Below, in pieces: positions 48,731 to 61,050 of a stretch of DNA of 64,000 nucleotides. The position numbers were made by a program, and so were the translations under genes. The stretch covers positions 8,068,779 to 8,132,778 of the forward strand of contig JAJEKV010000059.1 in assembly GCA_021234155.1 (NCBI GenBank), in the 5' to 3' direction. The notes under the pieces are model-generated. The model ran no database searches. It worked only from the letters and a program-made list of their open reading frames with translations, and was not told the origin of the DNA. This DNA is from Isoetes taiwanensis (lineage: Eukaryota; Streptophyta; Lycopodiopsida; Isoetales; Isoetaceae). Each line of letters starts with the position of its first letter. Position 1 is the first letter of the stretch.

Positions 48731-50247
48731 AATTTATCATCGAAAAGATTGCTCTCCTTTTCCTCTTGGAAGATAGGACAGTACCATAATAATGTTGGAA
48801 AGTCCGCATTCAGATATAAAGATTTATCGAAAACTGCGCATTCAGATATACATATTTATTGGTTGTATATGAAGACAAAGCCCTATTGCTATAAACCATG
48901 CATATAAGTTTTCATCAGAAAAAATAGTCACTTCTCCTCTATGTGAATGGGTTACTATTGGCACTCTAGAATTTGGATCGGGTATGTTAATGCTGGACTT
49001 TACAAGGAAAATATGTGAAGAATCTGTAATATAATTCTCCCATTATACTTTGACTAGGACTTTTCTTATGGCCAGAATTATGAGACCTGGATAAGTTGCT
49101 GCTGCGAGGCCTGTTTCATAACCATACACTGTTATAGGAAGATCTCTATGCATTTTCTGTTTCGTCAGAGTTATTTTTCTTCTCTGAGAATATAAGCTAC
49201 CAAAGAATAAGGATTTTGAGTACTATAATTCTGAGGCTAGCCTCATCCATTTCTGTAATGCTTGGGTCTGCAACTACTTATTTAACTGGAAATTCTGTGA
49301 CCCATGAAGCTCTCAGGTAGTTCTTTTTATCTTTATGGTCATGTCATTTTCTGTGTTTTCATGTTTGGATTTCTTTTCTCTTTGTTGGTTCCACTTTACT
49401 CACATCAGATAATTATACAGATGTTAGCATAAAAACATTAGCAGTGCTTTCGTGTATCATTCCTTTGAGGTGGATAATCTCTACTGAGTGATAAGACGCA
49501 TCCATTAATAAAAATTTTCTTGCAGTTGTATTGTGCAAATGAGGATTTGTTGTGCAGATGTGGGCCTTTACAAAGTCTTCTACAATCATTTTGAAGGACA
49601 AATTGTGGGCTATGGTAAGACAATTAAACATTCTTTTGTTTTAAGACATCTTCGTTTTAAGACTTTGTGCTACAAACATATGCATATGACTTTAAATATA
49701 TGCGGCAACAACACAACGTATGGTAGAAAGCCTTTTAGCATCAATAACTTATGGCTTATATGTGAGTTATGAAGGTTGGGAGTTGAAGGTTTAGGGTTTG
49801 TCAGTCATATAACGATTTCTAAAAAGTCGAGAGAATGTAACACATCAATGGGACAGACAATTGTAAATAGCAATTACCATCACATCACAAATGCGATATT
49901 AGTCATGTTTTTCTTCTAAAATTGCATGTGTTTAAACACGAGTCATGACTATTAATTTAGTGAACGTTTCATACAAGTCTAGGGTTCGACTTTTAGTAGA
50001 ATGGATGTGTTTTCGTAGGTTGGAAATTGAAAATTGAAAATCAAGTTCTTTCTCCTAAATTTTTAAACTTACATAGGAAATACAAAAACTTATATAGTGA
50101 TCTTTACTTACAGTTAAACATAATGTGGTATAATTTCCTGATCACACAATCACAACACACATGTACTATAAAGCCGAAGGTTTGCAATTATTGGCCATCT
50201 GGAAGGATCTAACCCTTAGCCTACCAGGCATTCATCAACAACAATAA
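48731..50247. other. Non-coding, nothing recognised
   Basis: AT-rich, with short frames lacking any domain. No clear repeat structure. Confidence 0.4.
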
Positions 50248-50590
50248 TCTCTACATAGACAAATTCAAATAAATTCCCTTTGAAAAAAAGAAGAAAAATG
50301 GTGACTCGCATCAACTATCACACACATTTTGTCACTGCCAGAATGGATGTATCAAATCTGCGATCTGTCACAAAAACCTAAGTAGTACGAACTCTATTAC
50401 GTTTAAGCATTCTATTTCATCCTATAAAATCCATTATTCCTGCCCATCCCCACATAAGTTCCGACACGCCATTACATCCATAGACACCATTATATTTAGC
50501 ACTTTTAAATTACACCTGAAGACTCCCTTACGTCTACCCATTCCACACATTTATGACTAATGCCCGGCATCGCCGGGCACACGTTTCTAG
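50248..50590 (+). mobile_element. Non-autonomous Helitron, 343 bp
   Basis: The 3' end is diagnostic: a perfect 8-bp hairpin TGCCCGGC-ATC-GCCGGGCA (50561-50579), seven bases, then CTAG (50587-50590), followed by host T. The proposed 5' end is TCTCTACATAGAC at 50248, preceded by host A, giving the expected insertion between A and T. No RepHel gene is inside, so it would need an autonomous partner. The 3' end is firm; the 5' end is the best-looking TC start rather than proven. Confidence 0.7.
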
Positions 50591-52900
50591 TGAAATTCAT
50601 AAGAAGTGTTGCATTGTCAGAATATATGTAGCAGTCACCCTGAATTGGTTATACAACTTAGCCCAACCACCAAACACCACCTCTTCTGTATGAAAGCAGC
50701 CAAATAAAATGGAATTTAGACATCAGTACCTGTTCTTAGCACACAACTCAAATGTAGCAGTATTTGAGCAAACCATATCCAGTGGATTGGTATGAAGAAA
50801 AAATTGGCATTAATACCAAATTATATTCAAGCTTCAGAACTTGAAAGGCTTCTTCAATCATAGCTAATTGAAAACGCAAACAAGGTGCTAGGAAATTCCA
50901 AATATTTGCCACTCTAACATACAACTTGTTTAGCGCCTGGTTCAAAATATATAAGCATCATCCCACCCGAAAAATTCCTAGCTCGCAATTTCTGACAATT
51001 CCATATATTATTCCATATCCAGTTGAGGTTAGGATCAAACTACTATGTTCTTTTCAAGGAGTCATCCCCATATCTTTCTGTTAGCAAGAAAGAGCAACAG
51101 GGAGGGAATCAAACATCCCTCTAAGGAACCTGGAGTAAATTATAGACTGTAGAAAACCAACAAAACTGAAACTCTCTTTTCTCTAAGGTTGTATAGAAAT
51201 CTGCTCCACCTTATAGACCATGTTCCTTTTCGGTGTATTCTTGCTTACTTAGAAAGAATGAAACAAGAATGCTCTTGCCAAGATCTTCCGTGCTTGCAAG
51301 AATCATAATGCTTCTCTAAAGCATTAGATCAGAAAGACCACGTTAGTAGATTATCTGCAAGCCCTAAAGTATGCCGCCTTGAAGAAAGCCTCAAGAAATG
51401 GATAATCCGGCAATCTTGATACGTGCAGATCCGATAAACTATGGCAAGAGACCCTGGCTAGCTCCTGTAAGTGGTTGAAATGATACGAGAAACACAGCAG
51501 CAGTGCCAAATCAGGAGAGAAGGAGGGCGGCCTTCCTTCTCCAGTGTTGCCCTAGCAGCAGGTGGCGTATCGTGCGCCAAGAAGAAGAAACTCCATTCCT
51601 ATGCTATTTAATTCAGTGCTATCTTCTTTCCAACTTATAGTACCTCCAAAGAGGATTCACTGATTGCTGTAGTTTTGGAATTATTGCCTTTGTTTCGTCT
51701 ATCTTGTCGTGAATAATACAAAGGGCAGACTATATCTATGTGAGTACAATCTCCATGACCAATATTGCGAACGACGTGAAAGCTGCTCTAGCCTCTATTC
51801 TCTTCTTTATTCATGTTGTATCCTCCTTTCTTCTTCGTCTTTGTTAATTGTTAACCACCTAGTGGTTAACATTGTGCACATGCTAGGTGTCAGTGGTGGC
51901 AGACGACACGTGGCATGTTTAGGTTAGCATAAGTGTATAGCAGAAAGTTAATCATTTTATTTCGGCCATGCATTCTTTACTCTCACCTTTTGGTTATACA
52001 TCATATGTGGTGATTATATTGATTCACTTGGTTAAACATATTTGGATGACAAAGATTTGGAGATATCTTGAATTTCTTTTTGGGCATTTTAAATCATTAT
52101 CTCGGTATTTCTTGCATGGCTCTAGATGCGTTTTGATTTGGTTTTTTCTTAATATTCTAGTTTTTGTCTCTTCATTTATGGGAATTTTAGTCTTAAATAA
52201 TTCATGATATACTTAATTTTAACCTATGGGTCTTAATCTCTTTAATTATCCCTTCGATTTCGGGTTCTTTGTGCCATCCATGTTCATATTATCTTTTTTG
52301 TTATTTTTCTTGCTCAATTTAGTCATTTGTTTATTTTAATATGGTTGGTGCTTTTTTCCCTTTTGACCCATCTTGGTTTTTCGCTCCTTCTGTGCCACTA
52401 TTCTAGTGCTCTATGCTCATTTTGATCATCTGCATCCCTTTGCTATGTTTAGCCACAGTGTTGTCCTCTTTTTCAAGGTTGTTCTATATTGTTCCTTCGA
52501 TGTCATTGTTCCAGTTGCTCCATATTATTTAGTTACATCGATCCATCCATCTCTTTGCTTCATCACTCCACAATTTTTTGCTAGCCGCTTGCTCTTTGTT
52601 TTATAAGTTCAGGTTTTTTCCCCCAAATATTTCAGACCTTTGATTTGCTATTTCATTTCATCAGTTTGTTCTAATGGGGGCCCTCACTTAATTACTCATT
52701 TGCTCTTTTTTGTTCCATTACTTATATTATTGTATGGGATAAGAGTTGCATTTCACAATAAAGCTGTGTTAGCATATGGATCATGCTAGTACTGGGGTTG
52801 TTATATTTGTCATGATCTTCTTAGTGTATTTGTCCACATTTTGATTCATGTTTTCAAGTGATACCATCCATTTCCCTCCAACAATATTTCATCTCGGCTG
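50591..52900. other. Non-coding, nothing recognised
   Basis: 50.6-51.6 kb is ordinary AT-rich sequence. 51.9-52.7 kb is unusually T-rich on the plus strand, giving hydrophobic-looking frames that I do not consider genes. Confidence 0.4.
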
Positions 52901-52904
52901 TGAA

Positions 52905-53765
52905 CATTACCTTCCCGTGCTTCTTTCTTTTCTATAACCCTCCTTGTCACTAGTCGGTTCAAAGGAAGGTATCTCTGCCTTCTTTCCTGGATGGAAAGAG
53001 AACCGTAGATCCAATGTTGGCTGCTTAAGTATGACTTTGGCCTCGCTTCTATTAATGATGATGTCAGTTACAAAGTACTGATATTGCTTTATACTCTTCT
53101 TATTCTCGAACACGGGCTCCTCATAGGATCCAATGTAAACATTGCCACCCCGTTCGATCTGTGATAAACTATACAAATAGTTGGGCATGTGGCTAGGACG
53201 GAGAAGCATTAACAGATGATAAATTTTGGGTGTCGTATCCTTCCATATAATTCAAGATATTGAGACATGTTTAAGACCTCGCATGCCAACACAGATCAGC
53301 TGGGCAAGCACAAGTAAAAGAGTAGACAGAATACTTACTTGAGTGCATAACTTTATCAAGTTTCTTTCATAGTGATCAGTCTCTCGCATCAAGATATGAT
53401 CAATGCAGTCTATCATGACAGAAGGAAGAGTCCTCAGGACATGGTCTTTATTGATATTCTGTTTGATATAGTTAGGATCCATGTCTGCAATTTCAAGAAG
53501 ATAATTCTCTATGAATTTCGGATGTCTAGACAACAAATTCTGAAAGCTAGCTAACTGCACGTCTGTCCTTTGGTTCACATGATAGAGGACACCTCTCTCT
53601 CTCCATCAGAGTGAGTATCCTTATGTTCGATGCCCGTTGCTTGTATTTGATGCAATCAGTGTAATCAGGATTTGTCTTCAAGAAACAGGTGCCAGCAAGA
53701 ATCTCATCCATTAGACGATTTATCTCAGCGTCGAGCATGTCCCTCAAAGACAAAAGAAACATCTT
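52905..53765 (-). pseudogene. Unrecognised gene fragment with frameshift
   Basis: Minus-strand coding blocks: 53762 to about 53590 (MFLLSLRDMLDAEINRLMDE, then DCIKYKQRASNIRILTLMERE), about 53575 to 53335 (YHVNQRTDVQLASFQNLLSR, then IADMDPNYIKQNINKDHVL), and about 53200 to 52930 (NYLYSLSQIERGGNVYIGSY). Blocks 1 and 2 are joined through an AG microsatellite whose length puts them out of frame by two bases, a likely slippage mutation. A GTAAGT-type donor follows block 2. Codon pattern and splice-like edges point to a host gene piece; I do not recognise the family. Confidence 0.45.
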
Positions 53766-54789
53766 GTTAAAAAATTCCTTTGTGGGTCTGTCTAGAACAT
53801 TGTCTTTATCGTCGTCCAGTTCTCTCGGCCCACCTATTTACCATTGACATAAGTTTAGGCTATGTAGCATCAGGCAAAACTTTAAAGATTACATGATTTT
53901 TTTTTTCCCCCCGATGAAGAGTTTAAAGAGGGATTTTCAACAAATTCGAAAGCAAAACAATCTAGAGCCGTATTGATCCTTCTTGTTGTCTTAAAATTAG
54001 ACACTCATAACTGGATGCAGCAAAGGATTGAATTAGTATAGATCATTTGGCAAATGAATTCAACTCCATATATTCTGATTTAAAAGCAAAGATGGGTAGC
54101 TGTTCAATGAAGGGTATGCTTAAATTATTTTACAGACGGGTTTCAAATAGTTACTCTTGACAAATTGTTTATCTATTTTTAAATGTCATATCCATGCTTT
54201 GAGCCCCAGGCCTTAGACTTTATAATTGGTTTAAATAACTTTATTACAATTTCTAAATCCATTGCTTACTATCATAAGATAAAGATGTAACAGACCTAGC
54301 AACTTAGCACCAATATGAAGATGTAAGTAACGTTGCCATTATATAAGAGTGAGCAAAGCTTCAAGGATTGGAAAGAAAACATATGGTGTAACTAAAATTA
54401 TACAGGATTGTTGATAGATGTCCTCTTCGTGAGCTTGATCACCACGCTAAGCAGGATCCATTACTAGGATAATCATTGACCATGTATAAGATGAGTACCT
54501 CCACAAGATAGGGAATAATCCAATCCAATGAAGAGAAGCAATCTAACAAGTTCGGCCAACTTATTAGATGGCACTGACTCAAAGATTGGACTTTCAAGAG
54601 GGTAGTCACTAAGAAAGGGGAATTCTATAGTATAGATTAGGTCTAGAACAAGATAATTATTTTAGTGAATAGTCTTGTGTGACCAAAGAAAATGTCATGT
54701 CGATAAAATCTTGTGGTCATAGAATTTATGTAAATAATTCATTAACCCATAACTTGAATCTCCTAGATGGTAGACTTCTCAAGAGCAAA
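53766..54789. other. Non-coding, probably retroelement flank
   Basis: No gene seen. A T9C6-type run lies at about 53897. The last part may be decayed retrotransposon sequence upstream of the RT relic, but no LTR could be paired. Confidence 0.35.
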
Positions 54790-55990
54790 ATTCTTAAGTC
54801 TAACTCTAGAATTTGCAACACACCAAAGGAACAACAACCAACCTCGACATCACATTAAGCAGAGCAAAGTTAAGCATTGACACCAAAGTTATGGACATCG
54901 ACAAGTATGACCTCATAATAGACATAAAATATTTAAAGCCGGCTAAGGCAATAAGTGATTCCATCCTAGCACCAAATGGAAAGCACCTTACAACTAAAAG
55001 TAATTCCAGTCATGCAACGCATGTTAGTGAAGCCATTACTTAGGTGCATAACGAGGGATGAGATTCAGTATATTCTTAAGCTGGAAGATGTTGACCCCAT
55101 CCACAAGATTAAGAAGGAAGATGCTACTTTGGAACAGTTGCCTAGACCAATTGCTAAGTTAATGAAGGAGTTCCACGATATATTTTAGATGAAATATGAA
55201 AGCATCCGCCCTATAGAGTGCGAAATCGCACTTGCACTAAACATAAAGCCATCCAGTAAAGCTCTTTATAGAATGAACATTTCTGAGCTAGCAGAGCTCA
55301 AGAAGCAGTTGTGAGAGTTGCTTCAGTTGAAATTCTCAGTCAGGATGGAAGTCGAAGGATGTATATCAACTGTTGGCAACTCAACAAGCAGACGCGAACA
55401 AGTATACCTTGGCAAGGGCATGTGACTTGATGGACCAGATCCAGGGAGCTAAGGTCTTCTCCAAGATGGATTTGAGATCTAGTTATCACCATATGAGAAT
55501 AAAAGAGGAAAACATCCATAATATCACCTTTAGAACGTGGTATGGGAACTATAAATCTAGAATGATGCCTTCTGGTCTATAGAGATTTCTTGGATGAGTG
55601 AGTTATCATTTTTTTCGACGACACTCTCACATACAGGAAATCAATGCAAGAACATGTGCTCCACATGAGAAGAGTTCTAGAAGAGTCGAGGTGGCACCGC
55701 TTTTTTGCTAAGTTTTCAAAGTGCCACTTTGTAGCACCTGGGGTGGAGTACTTGGAGTGCATGGTGTCAATTGATAGAATCTCCAACGACTGAGCAAATA
55801 TCAAAGCTAAAAATGATTAGCCAGCGCCAAAAAATGTCTCAGAAGTAACGAGCTTCTTGGGCCTTGCAAGATACTATAGGAATTTGTCTCGGGCTTTGCT
55901 AAGCGAGTAGCACCTCTTTCAAACCTCATTAAGCACAAGAAAGTCAAGGATTGGGTTGCACATTGCATTCAGAATACCTAAGCTTCATTT
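54790..55990 (+). pseudogene. Ty3-type protease/RT relic
   Basis: Broken frames contain KKEDATLEQLPRPIAKLM and FHDIF (55110-55188), QGAKVFSKMDLRSSYHHMRI (55442-55502, RT block with catalytic Asp), TFRTWYGNYKSRMMPSGL (55528-55582), FFDDTLTYRKS (55613-55645; FxDD in place of the usual FIDD), FAKFSKCHFVAPGVEYLEC (55700-55760) and EVTSFLGLARYYRNL (55840-55880). This is the order of a Ty3 (chromovirus-like) polyprotein. Several stops and frameshifts; no integrase or LTR visible. Confidence 0.75.
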
Positions 55991-56179
55991 GATGAGGGGT
56001 GCAAAATCGGTACTGGGTAGCAGAAATCACCGTCCGGAGGCCGCTTACAAGTGCTTAAAATTGGCGTGTTTTAAACATGACGTGCGTGATTGATCAATTG
56101 ACATGTAGGGTGCGCGCCCGTCAAATGACAGGCTGAGAGAATCATGAGCTTGTTTGTTGCCGGAAACATGAATGCCCGT

Positions 56180-56207
56180 AGCCCGCCATATTCGTGGATG
56201 GCGGGCT
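56180..56207. other. 10-bp perfect hairpin
   Basis: AGCCCGCCAT (56180-56189) pairs with ATGGCGGGCT (56198-56207) around an 8-nt loop. It lies shortly before the transposase-like region and could be a terminal or regulatory structure, or a coding coincidence. Confidence 0.6.
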
Positions 56208-56359
56208 AATCCATCTTGAATTCAAGCAAAATGGAGGGACGAATTGTTTCCAAGAATTGCATGAACCGAAATTCAACAATTTGCCCTCACCAACTTTGCA
56301 ATACACAGAAATCTGGGATAGATGAAACCCAATTCCTCTCCCCCGCTCAATTCTGAGCC

Positions 56360-59058
56360 ATTGATGCAAACAAGGAAGAGAGATCGAGGCGTAGATTGTA
56401 TGCAAAGAAGGTAGCAATGAAGAAGAATTCCCCTTCTAAAGATTAAGCCTTCAAAGAAGAATAAGAAATTGAGGCCGAAAGTGACCCATGAGAATAAGAG
56501 AAATTTCGGGAGAAATTTATGAAGTATTCAACCAAATTAGTACAAATGTTGATGACAATGACAAAGGCCGTATCCTTGATGTCTTCTTTGGAGGGCAAGG
56601 GATTTACCAATTGCTTCTATAAAGAAATCTAAGCGAGTTACTATGGTAGAGCAAATGGTGAAGAATTTGAAGGAAACAATGCAAGAACATAAGTTTGAGA
56701 GGAATCATGACATGCTTCGTGCAAGGAAGTCCACCGATAATGGCAGCGCAGTACAAATGGTGTCAAGTCATTGAATCAAGCGTATGGGCGGATTGCTTTC
56801 GGATCCCGGAAAAACAATTTCAAATGCTTTTCAAAGAAGGGTGCAAGCTAACAAAGGGAAGGACCTTGGTCAATGTTCGGGGAGGAGGAGGAAGCGGATG
56901 GATAGCATGTTAGATTACAATAGAGAAGTGTTATCAAGTTTTGGACCGAATGCCACAAGAGTTTCTCCATACAAGAAAGACGTGTGAGGAGGTATGTATC
57001 GGAGACAGGAATAAAGATGGAACATCCAATTCACCTTCTTGAAGTCAGCCAAGTAAGTATTCATCCTATATTGTAGGGTTCATTATATGTAATTTATTTG
57101 GCATTCACACGATTTCCACTAGGTTGCAATTCTACCTCGGGTTTAGAGAGGGAGAATCCTCATATCAAAATTGCATTCTGCGGACTTTTGAGAGGTTGAA
57201 ACCGAGTTTTGTAAGGAGGATGCGTGAGAGGCATACATCTTTGTTGCATCTACCACTTGAAATTTGAATACATCATGCGATTGAACGACTGAGAAAATCG
57301 GGTGGAGTTCATGACAATTGCAACCGCCATTTGTGAGATTTGTGGCCCCGCCCGAAATGTGCAGCCAAGGAGCATACAATCAAGTGCACCAGTGATTTAT
57401 GGAGACAAGTGCCTGCAGCAAAGGTGATGATGAGGAGTGGTTTGATCATAACTGCTTGATGTTGGCGTGTAAAAAATGTGGGGTTGGATAGAATTAGAAA
57501 ATGTCCACAGGAAATGGATGGCACGGGTTCATCACTAGTTACTTGGAAGACATTTGAAAAGCAACCTGTGGACCGAGACGTAGAGATTCAGGGGATCCAA
57601 GAAAGGCTTTGAGGTACAAACCTGTCTTGAGATTAGTCTGAATGGAGAGAAGTCCCAAAAGAGTTTCAAGAGGATGTGAAGAAGGTAATATCAGATTTTG
57701 TTCCACACAATTACATAGCACATTGGCGGGCCAATCAGTTTAAACAGTGTGTGTCATCATTTCCAGAAGATACAATTGTATCTATTATGACTTTGCAGAA
57801 AATTACAGCATCAAGATCCAGAATGAGCCCCAGTCAATGCATTGGCATACAGACCAAGTTTCTATACTTGTTCACATAACATATAGACATGACAAAAGTG
57901 CTGATATTCCTGTTCTGTCGCGAGTATTTAAGAAGACCGTCCAAAGAAGAAAAAAAAAACGTAAGATTGGAGCGGATCGGGAATAGACTCAACAATGCTA
58001 GGAAGATCATAAAAAGAGACTCACTTTTACATTTCGATGATAAAGTGCATGACTCATTATTTGTGGAACAACGCCTACAAAAGCATGTTGCATGGCTTAA
58101 GGAACAGGAAATAGAGTATGAGAAGCATTGGGTTTGGAGTGATGGCTGCTCATCACAATTCAAGTCGGGGAAAACCTTTTTTTTTTCTTAGGCGGTACTT
58201 CACAATGAATGACAAGGAAATAGTGTGGAACTACTTTGCCACTTGCTCATGGTAAAGGTGAACATGATGGTGCAGTCTTTGTTATCAAAAGGTCGCTAAG
58301 TAAGGAACAACTCAAACCCAATGGTGTGCAAGCCGAGGCATGCTAAAGATATTGTAAAATTTCTATGTACATATTTCAGCAGTCTACCAGTTGATGAAAC
58401 AGATGAGATCAAAAGATATTTTTGGGAAATTGAACCTTCTTTGTTGTGGCAAACATGGAAGAATATGAAATTGAAACACTTAAAGGCGAAAAGAAGATTC
58501 AACATGTATCGGACACACGTCGTGAGGAGTAGACCAAACAGGCTTGCTCATAGATGCCTGTCATGTTTCTGCTTGTTTTGCATGGATCATAATTGGGACT
58601 CCTGCATCAATACAGGTAGATTTGGAAAGTGGGAGGTAACTAACTTAAAACCAGGAGTTGAGAAGAAAAAGGAGACTCTTGAACAAGCCAATGAATGGAT
58701 CAGTAATTTGGTAGAGGTAGGTGACAATTTTGCAGTGAATGCTGAGGTAGACAATTCAGAGGGTGTGGACTTCTACATCCTCAAGTGCACAGAACCCAAA
58801 TGCACACTTGAAGATTCATACAAAGATGGATGGGGGCAAAAATTTGGAGTGCATGAGGTTATCTTAAGTGGATTGTATTATCAATTCTTGGGTAATTTCA
58901 AGTACATGTTGCTCATTAAACAACCCGAAGCCTCCGTGCACAGCCATGTGATAAGATATCCTAAAATTGATATGGAACAAATAGAAGGTACAGACATGTA
59001 CAGAATTTCACAGGAGACCCATGAAAAAATTATGGCCAGTCTCCCAATAACATTGTAA
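56360..59058 (+). pseudogene. DDE-like transposase gene, decayed
   Basis: Frames joined through stops and frameshifts give, in order: LLSDPGKTISNAFQRRVQ and NREVLSSFGPNATRV (56785-56960); a Cys/His part, EWFDHNCLMLACKKCGVG (57430-57485); DFAENYSIKIQNEPQSMHWH then TDQVSILVHITYRHD (57795-57895); HWVWSDGCSSQFKSG (58125-58170); HGKGEHDGAVFVIKRSL (58247-58298); then an open C-terminal stretch (58321-59058) with CLSCFCLFC (58555-58581), GDNFAVNAEVDN and GWGQKFG. The DFAEN / DG..SQFK / HGKGEHDGA set is shared with uncharacterised proteins I recall from lower plants, algae and cnidarians, and fits spaced acidic residues of a DDE-type nuclease. Function is inferred. At least three frameshifts show that this copy is dead. 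Confidence 0.6.
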
Positions 59059-59118
59059 TTCTTTGACACTTAACCAAATTGATGTTATTCTTTTCAAGTG
59101 ATTTGTTGTTCCAGCACC

Positions 59119-60630
59119 TAAGCACGTAAGCACACATTTTTATATATATTAATAATAGTGAGGATGCACAAGGGTGGTGTGCATGGACACGTACTTCGAA
59201 ATGAAGATTGAATTGTTGTTTATAAGAATGTAGATTTGTGACATTGGAATAAGATTCAATTATTTATTTTGGTACCATCACTATCCCAACATTCTTGGCA
59301 AAATTATATTGTCAAGGCATTTCCTCGATGTGACATGTGTCAATTCGAAATATTTAAGCCTGGTTACGAATTAATTGTTCTGGCGCGTGTGAGGTTTTTC
59401 GTACACTGACGCGCCTAAGCACAGGATTTAAGCAGTAGGCGCCTAAGCGTAAGCTCTTCTCACAAGCTCACGCTCCGCCCATTTCCCGCCGCACTCCTTC
59501 CCAATTCCTCCGCACTCCGCCCAATCCGCATTCCCAATTCCTCCGGCATGAAGCGAGCACGCAGCGAGGAGCCGGAGGTCACCTCCAAGAGGCGCTTACT
59601 AAGCGTCGAAGAGGTGTTCCCTCCACTCTTCCCACCTTTGCCTGAAGTACTTGCCTCCTCTGCTGCCTCCTCTCCTGCCCACTCTACTGCCTCTCAATTT
59701 GAAGAGGATTCTTCTGATTCCGATTCCGATTCTTCTGATTCCTATGAGGAATCAGAAAATGAGGAATCGGAAATGTCTTCGCAGGAATATGTCACTGCTG
59801 TTCTGCAAGGATGGATAGGCGATTCTGAAGAAGAAGACGAGTCCGATAAAGAAGAAGTCCAGCAAGAAGAAGAAGAGGAAGACGAAATTGAAGACGAAAT
59901 GGCCGACTTGGAGGAGTTCAGGGCGCTCCTTGAAGGTATGCATGTTTCATTTGTTTTCTGTAATCAACTTTTCATTTTCATTTGTTTAATTTTTCATTTT
60001 CATTTGTTGCAGATGGAGAATGAAGATGCAGATGCAGATGCAGATGAAGATGAAGAAGACACCCCTGAAGACACCCCCCTGAAGACACCCCCTTGAAGAC
60101 ACCCCCTGCCCTGAAGAAGACACAGGCCTGAGGGCCGAATTTTTTTGTAAAAAATTTTGTTTATAACATGTGTACACTGGCCTGAGGGCTCTTTTTTTAT
60201 AAAAAATCTTGTTTCTATCAAACTTCTTTTGTTGTCTCTATCAAAGTTTTTTGTTTCTCTATCGAATGTTATTTTTGTCTATCTATCAAATTTATGAAGT
60301 TCGAATTCCTGTACAGTCCATTCAGATTCTGCTTGAATGTAACAGTGCTCTAGCTCTTTAATTAGTTTCAAACACTAAGCATTTTAATCAGTTTCAGCAG
60401 TGCCAGTGAGTAAGCACTGGAACACACGAGCACTTATGCAATAAACAGGCACTGCACCTTAACTGCATGACAGTAAGCACATGATGACATTAACACTTCT
60501 GCTAGCGTTAAGCAACTACATAAAAGTAACTGTCACTGCATGACAATAAGCAGTATCTGCCATTAAGACTCATACCAGACTAGCACTTGCAGGCAATTTT
60601 TTTTTTAAGCACTTGATAAGTTTTAAGCAT
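59119..60630. promoter_or_regulatory. Cluster of about 12 TAAGCA motifs
   Basis: TAAGCA or TAAGCG starts at 59119, 59127, 59416, 59429, 59444, 60376, 60411, 60474, 60509, 60547, 60606 and 60624, all on the plus strand, five of them followed by C. They flank the acidic-protein gene on both sides. The repeated short motif in one orientation resembles subterminal transposase-binding repeats, or a promoter element array. Confidence 0.5.
59548..60023 (+). CDS. Small acidic nuclear-like protein, two exons
   Basis: I do not recognise the family. Exon 1 (59548-59935) encodes a basic start MKRARSEEPEVTSKRRLL with a bipartite-like nuclear signal, a Pro/Ala/Ser segment, a Ser-Asp repeat (SSDSDSDSSDSYEES), then SSQEYVTAVLQGWIGDSEEE and a long Glu/Asp tract. 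An intron with GT at 59936 and TTGTTGCAG at 60012 adds DGE and a stop (132 residues). Read without splicing, the frame instead runs to 60096 and ends in Asp/Ala/Glu repeats (182 residues). The leader (59400-59547) has repeated GCGCCTAAGC, CCCAAT and TCCTCCG words. The frame is intact. It converges on the tyrosine-recombinase gene, which has a similar SSEEEDES acidic patch. Confidence 0.55.
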
Positions 60631-61050
60631 CCCTTGCAGTCAGCATTGAAGTAGATATAAACAATATAGCAAAAACTTATAGACAAGTCTGCATTGAACT
60701 ACATAAACGTAATACACGCCAGCCATTGATTATTGTCAGTTTAGTGTTATTTCTGCCTAAAGTTATAGGATAGAATTCTCTGTCCACCAGACAATATTTC
60801 TTCCACCATGAAATTCTCTTGAGAGTTAAAACTCTGAATATAATTATTTCAGCAGAATTACAAGTTTACAGAACAGAATTCATAATAACAGATCCATTAA
60901 CAGTTCAGATATCTGCAAAATATCCATTAACAAGTTCAAATATCCAAAATTTAATAGTTCATATTAACAAGTTCAGATATCCATTAACAAGTTCAAATAT
61001 AATAGTTCATATTAACACTTCAAAAACCTCCATTTCAGAATTGAATAGCT
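60024..61050. other. Intergenic repeats between convergent genes
   Basis: 60040-60110 holds GAAGACACCCC(C/T)TGA-type repeats. A GGCCTGAGGGC-containing unit occurs at about 60126 and 60179. 60897-61020 holds a degenerate tandem repeat of ATCCATTAACAAGTTCA(A/G)AT with interspersed TTAATAGTTCATATTAAC. No additional gene is seen. Confidence 0.6.

Noticed and set aside
51960-52610. Hydrophobic open frames resembling membrane proteins
   Set aside because: The plus strand is T-rich here, which yields Phe/Leu/Val runs by composition. No start context, domain or splice structure.
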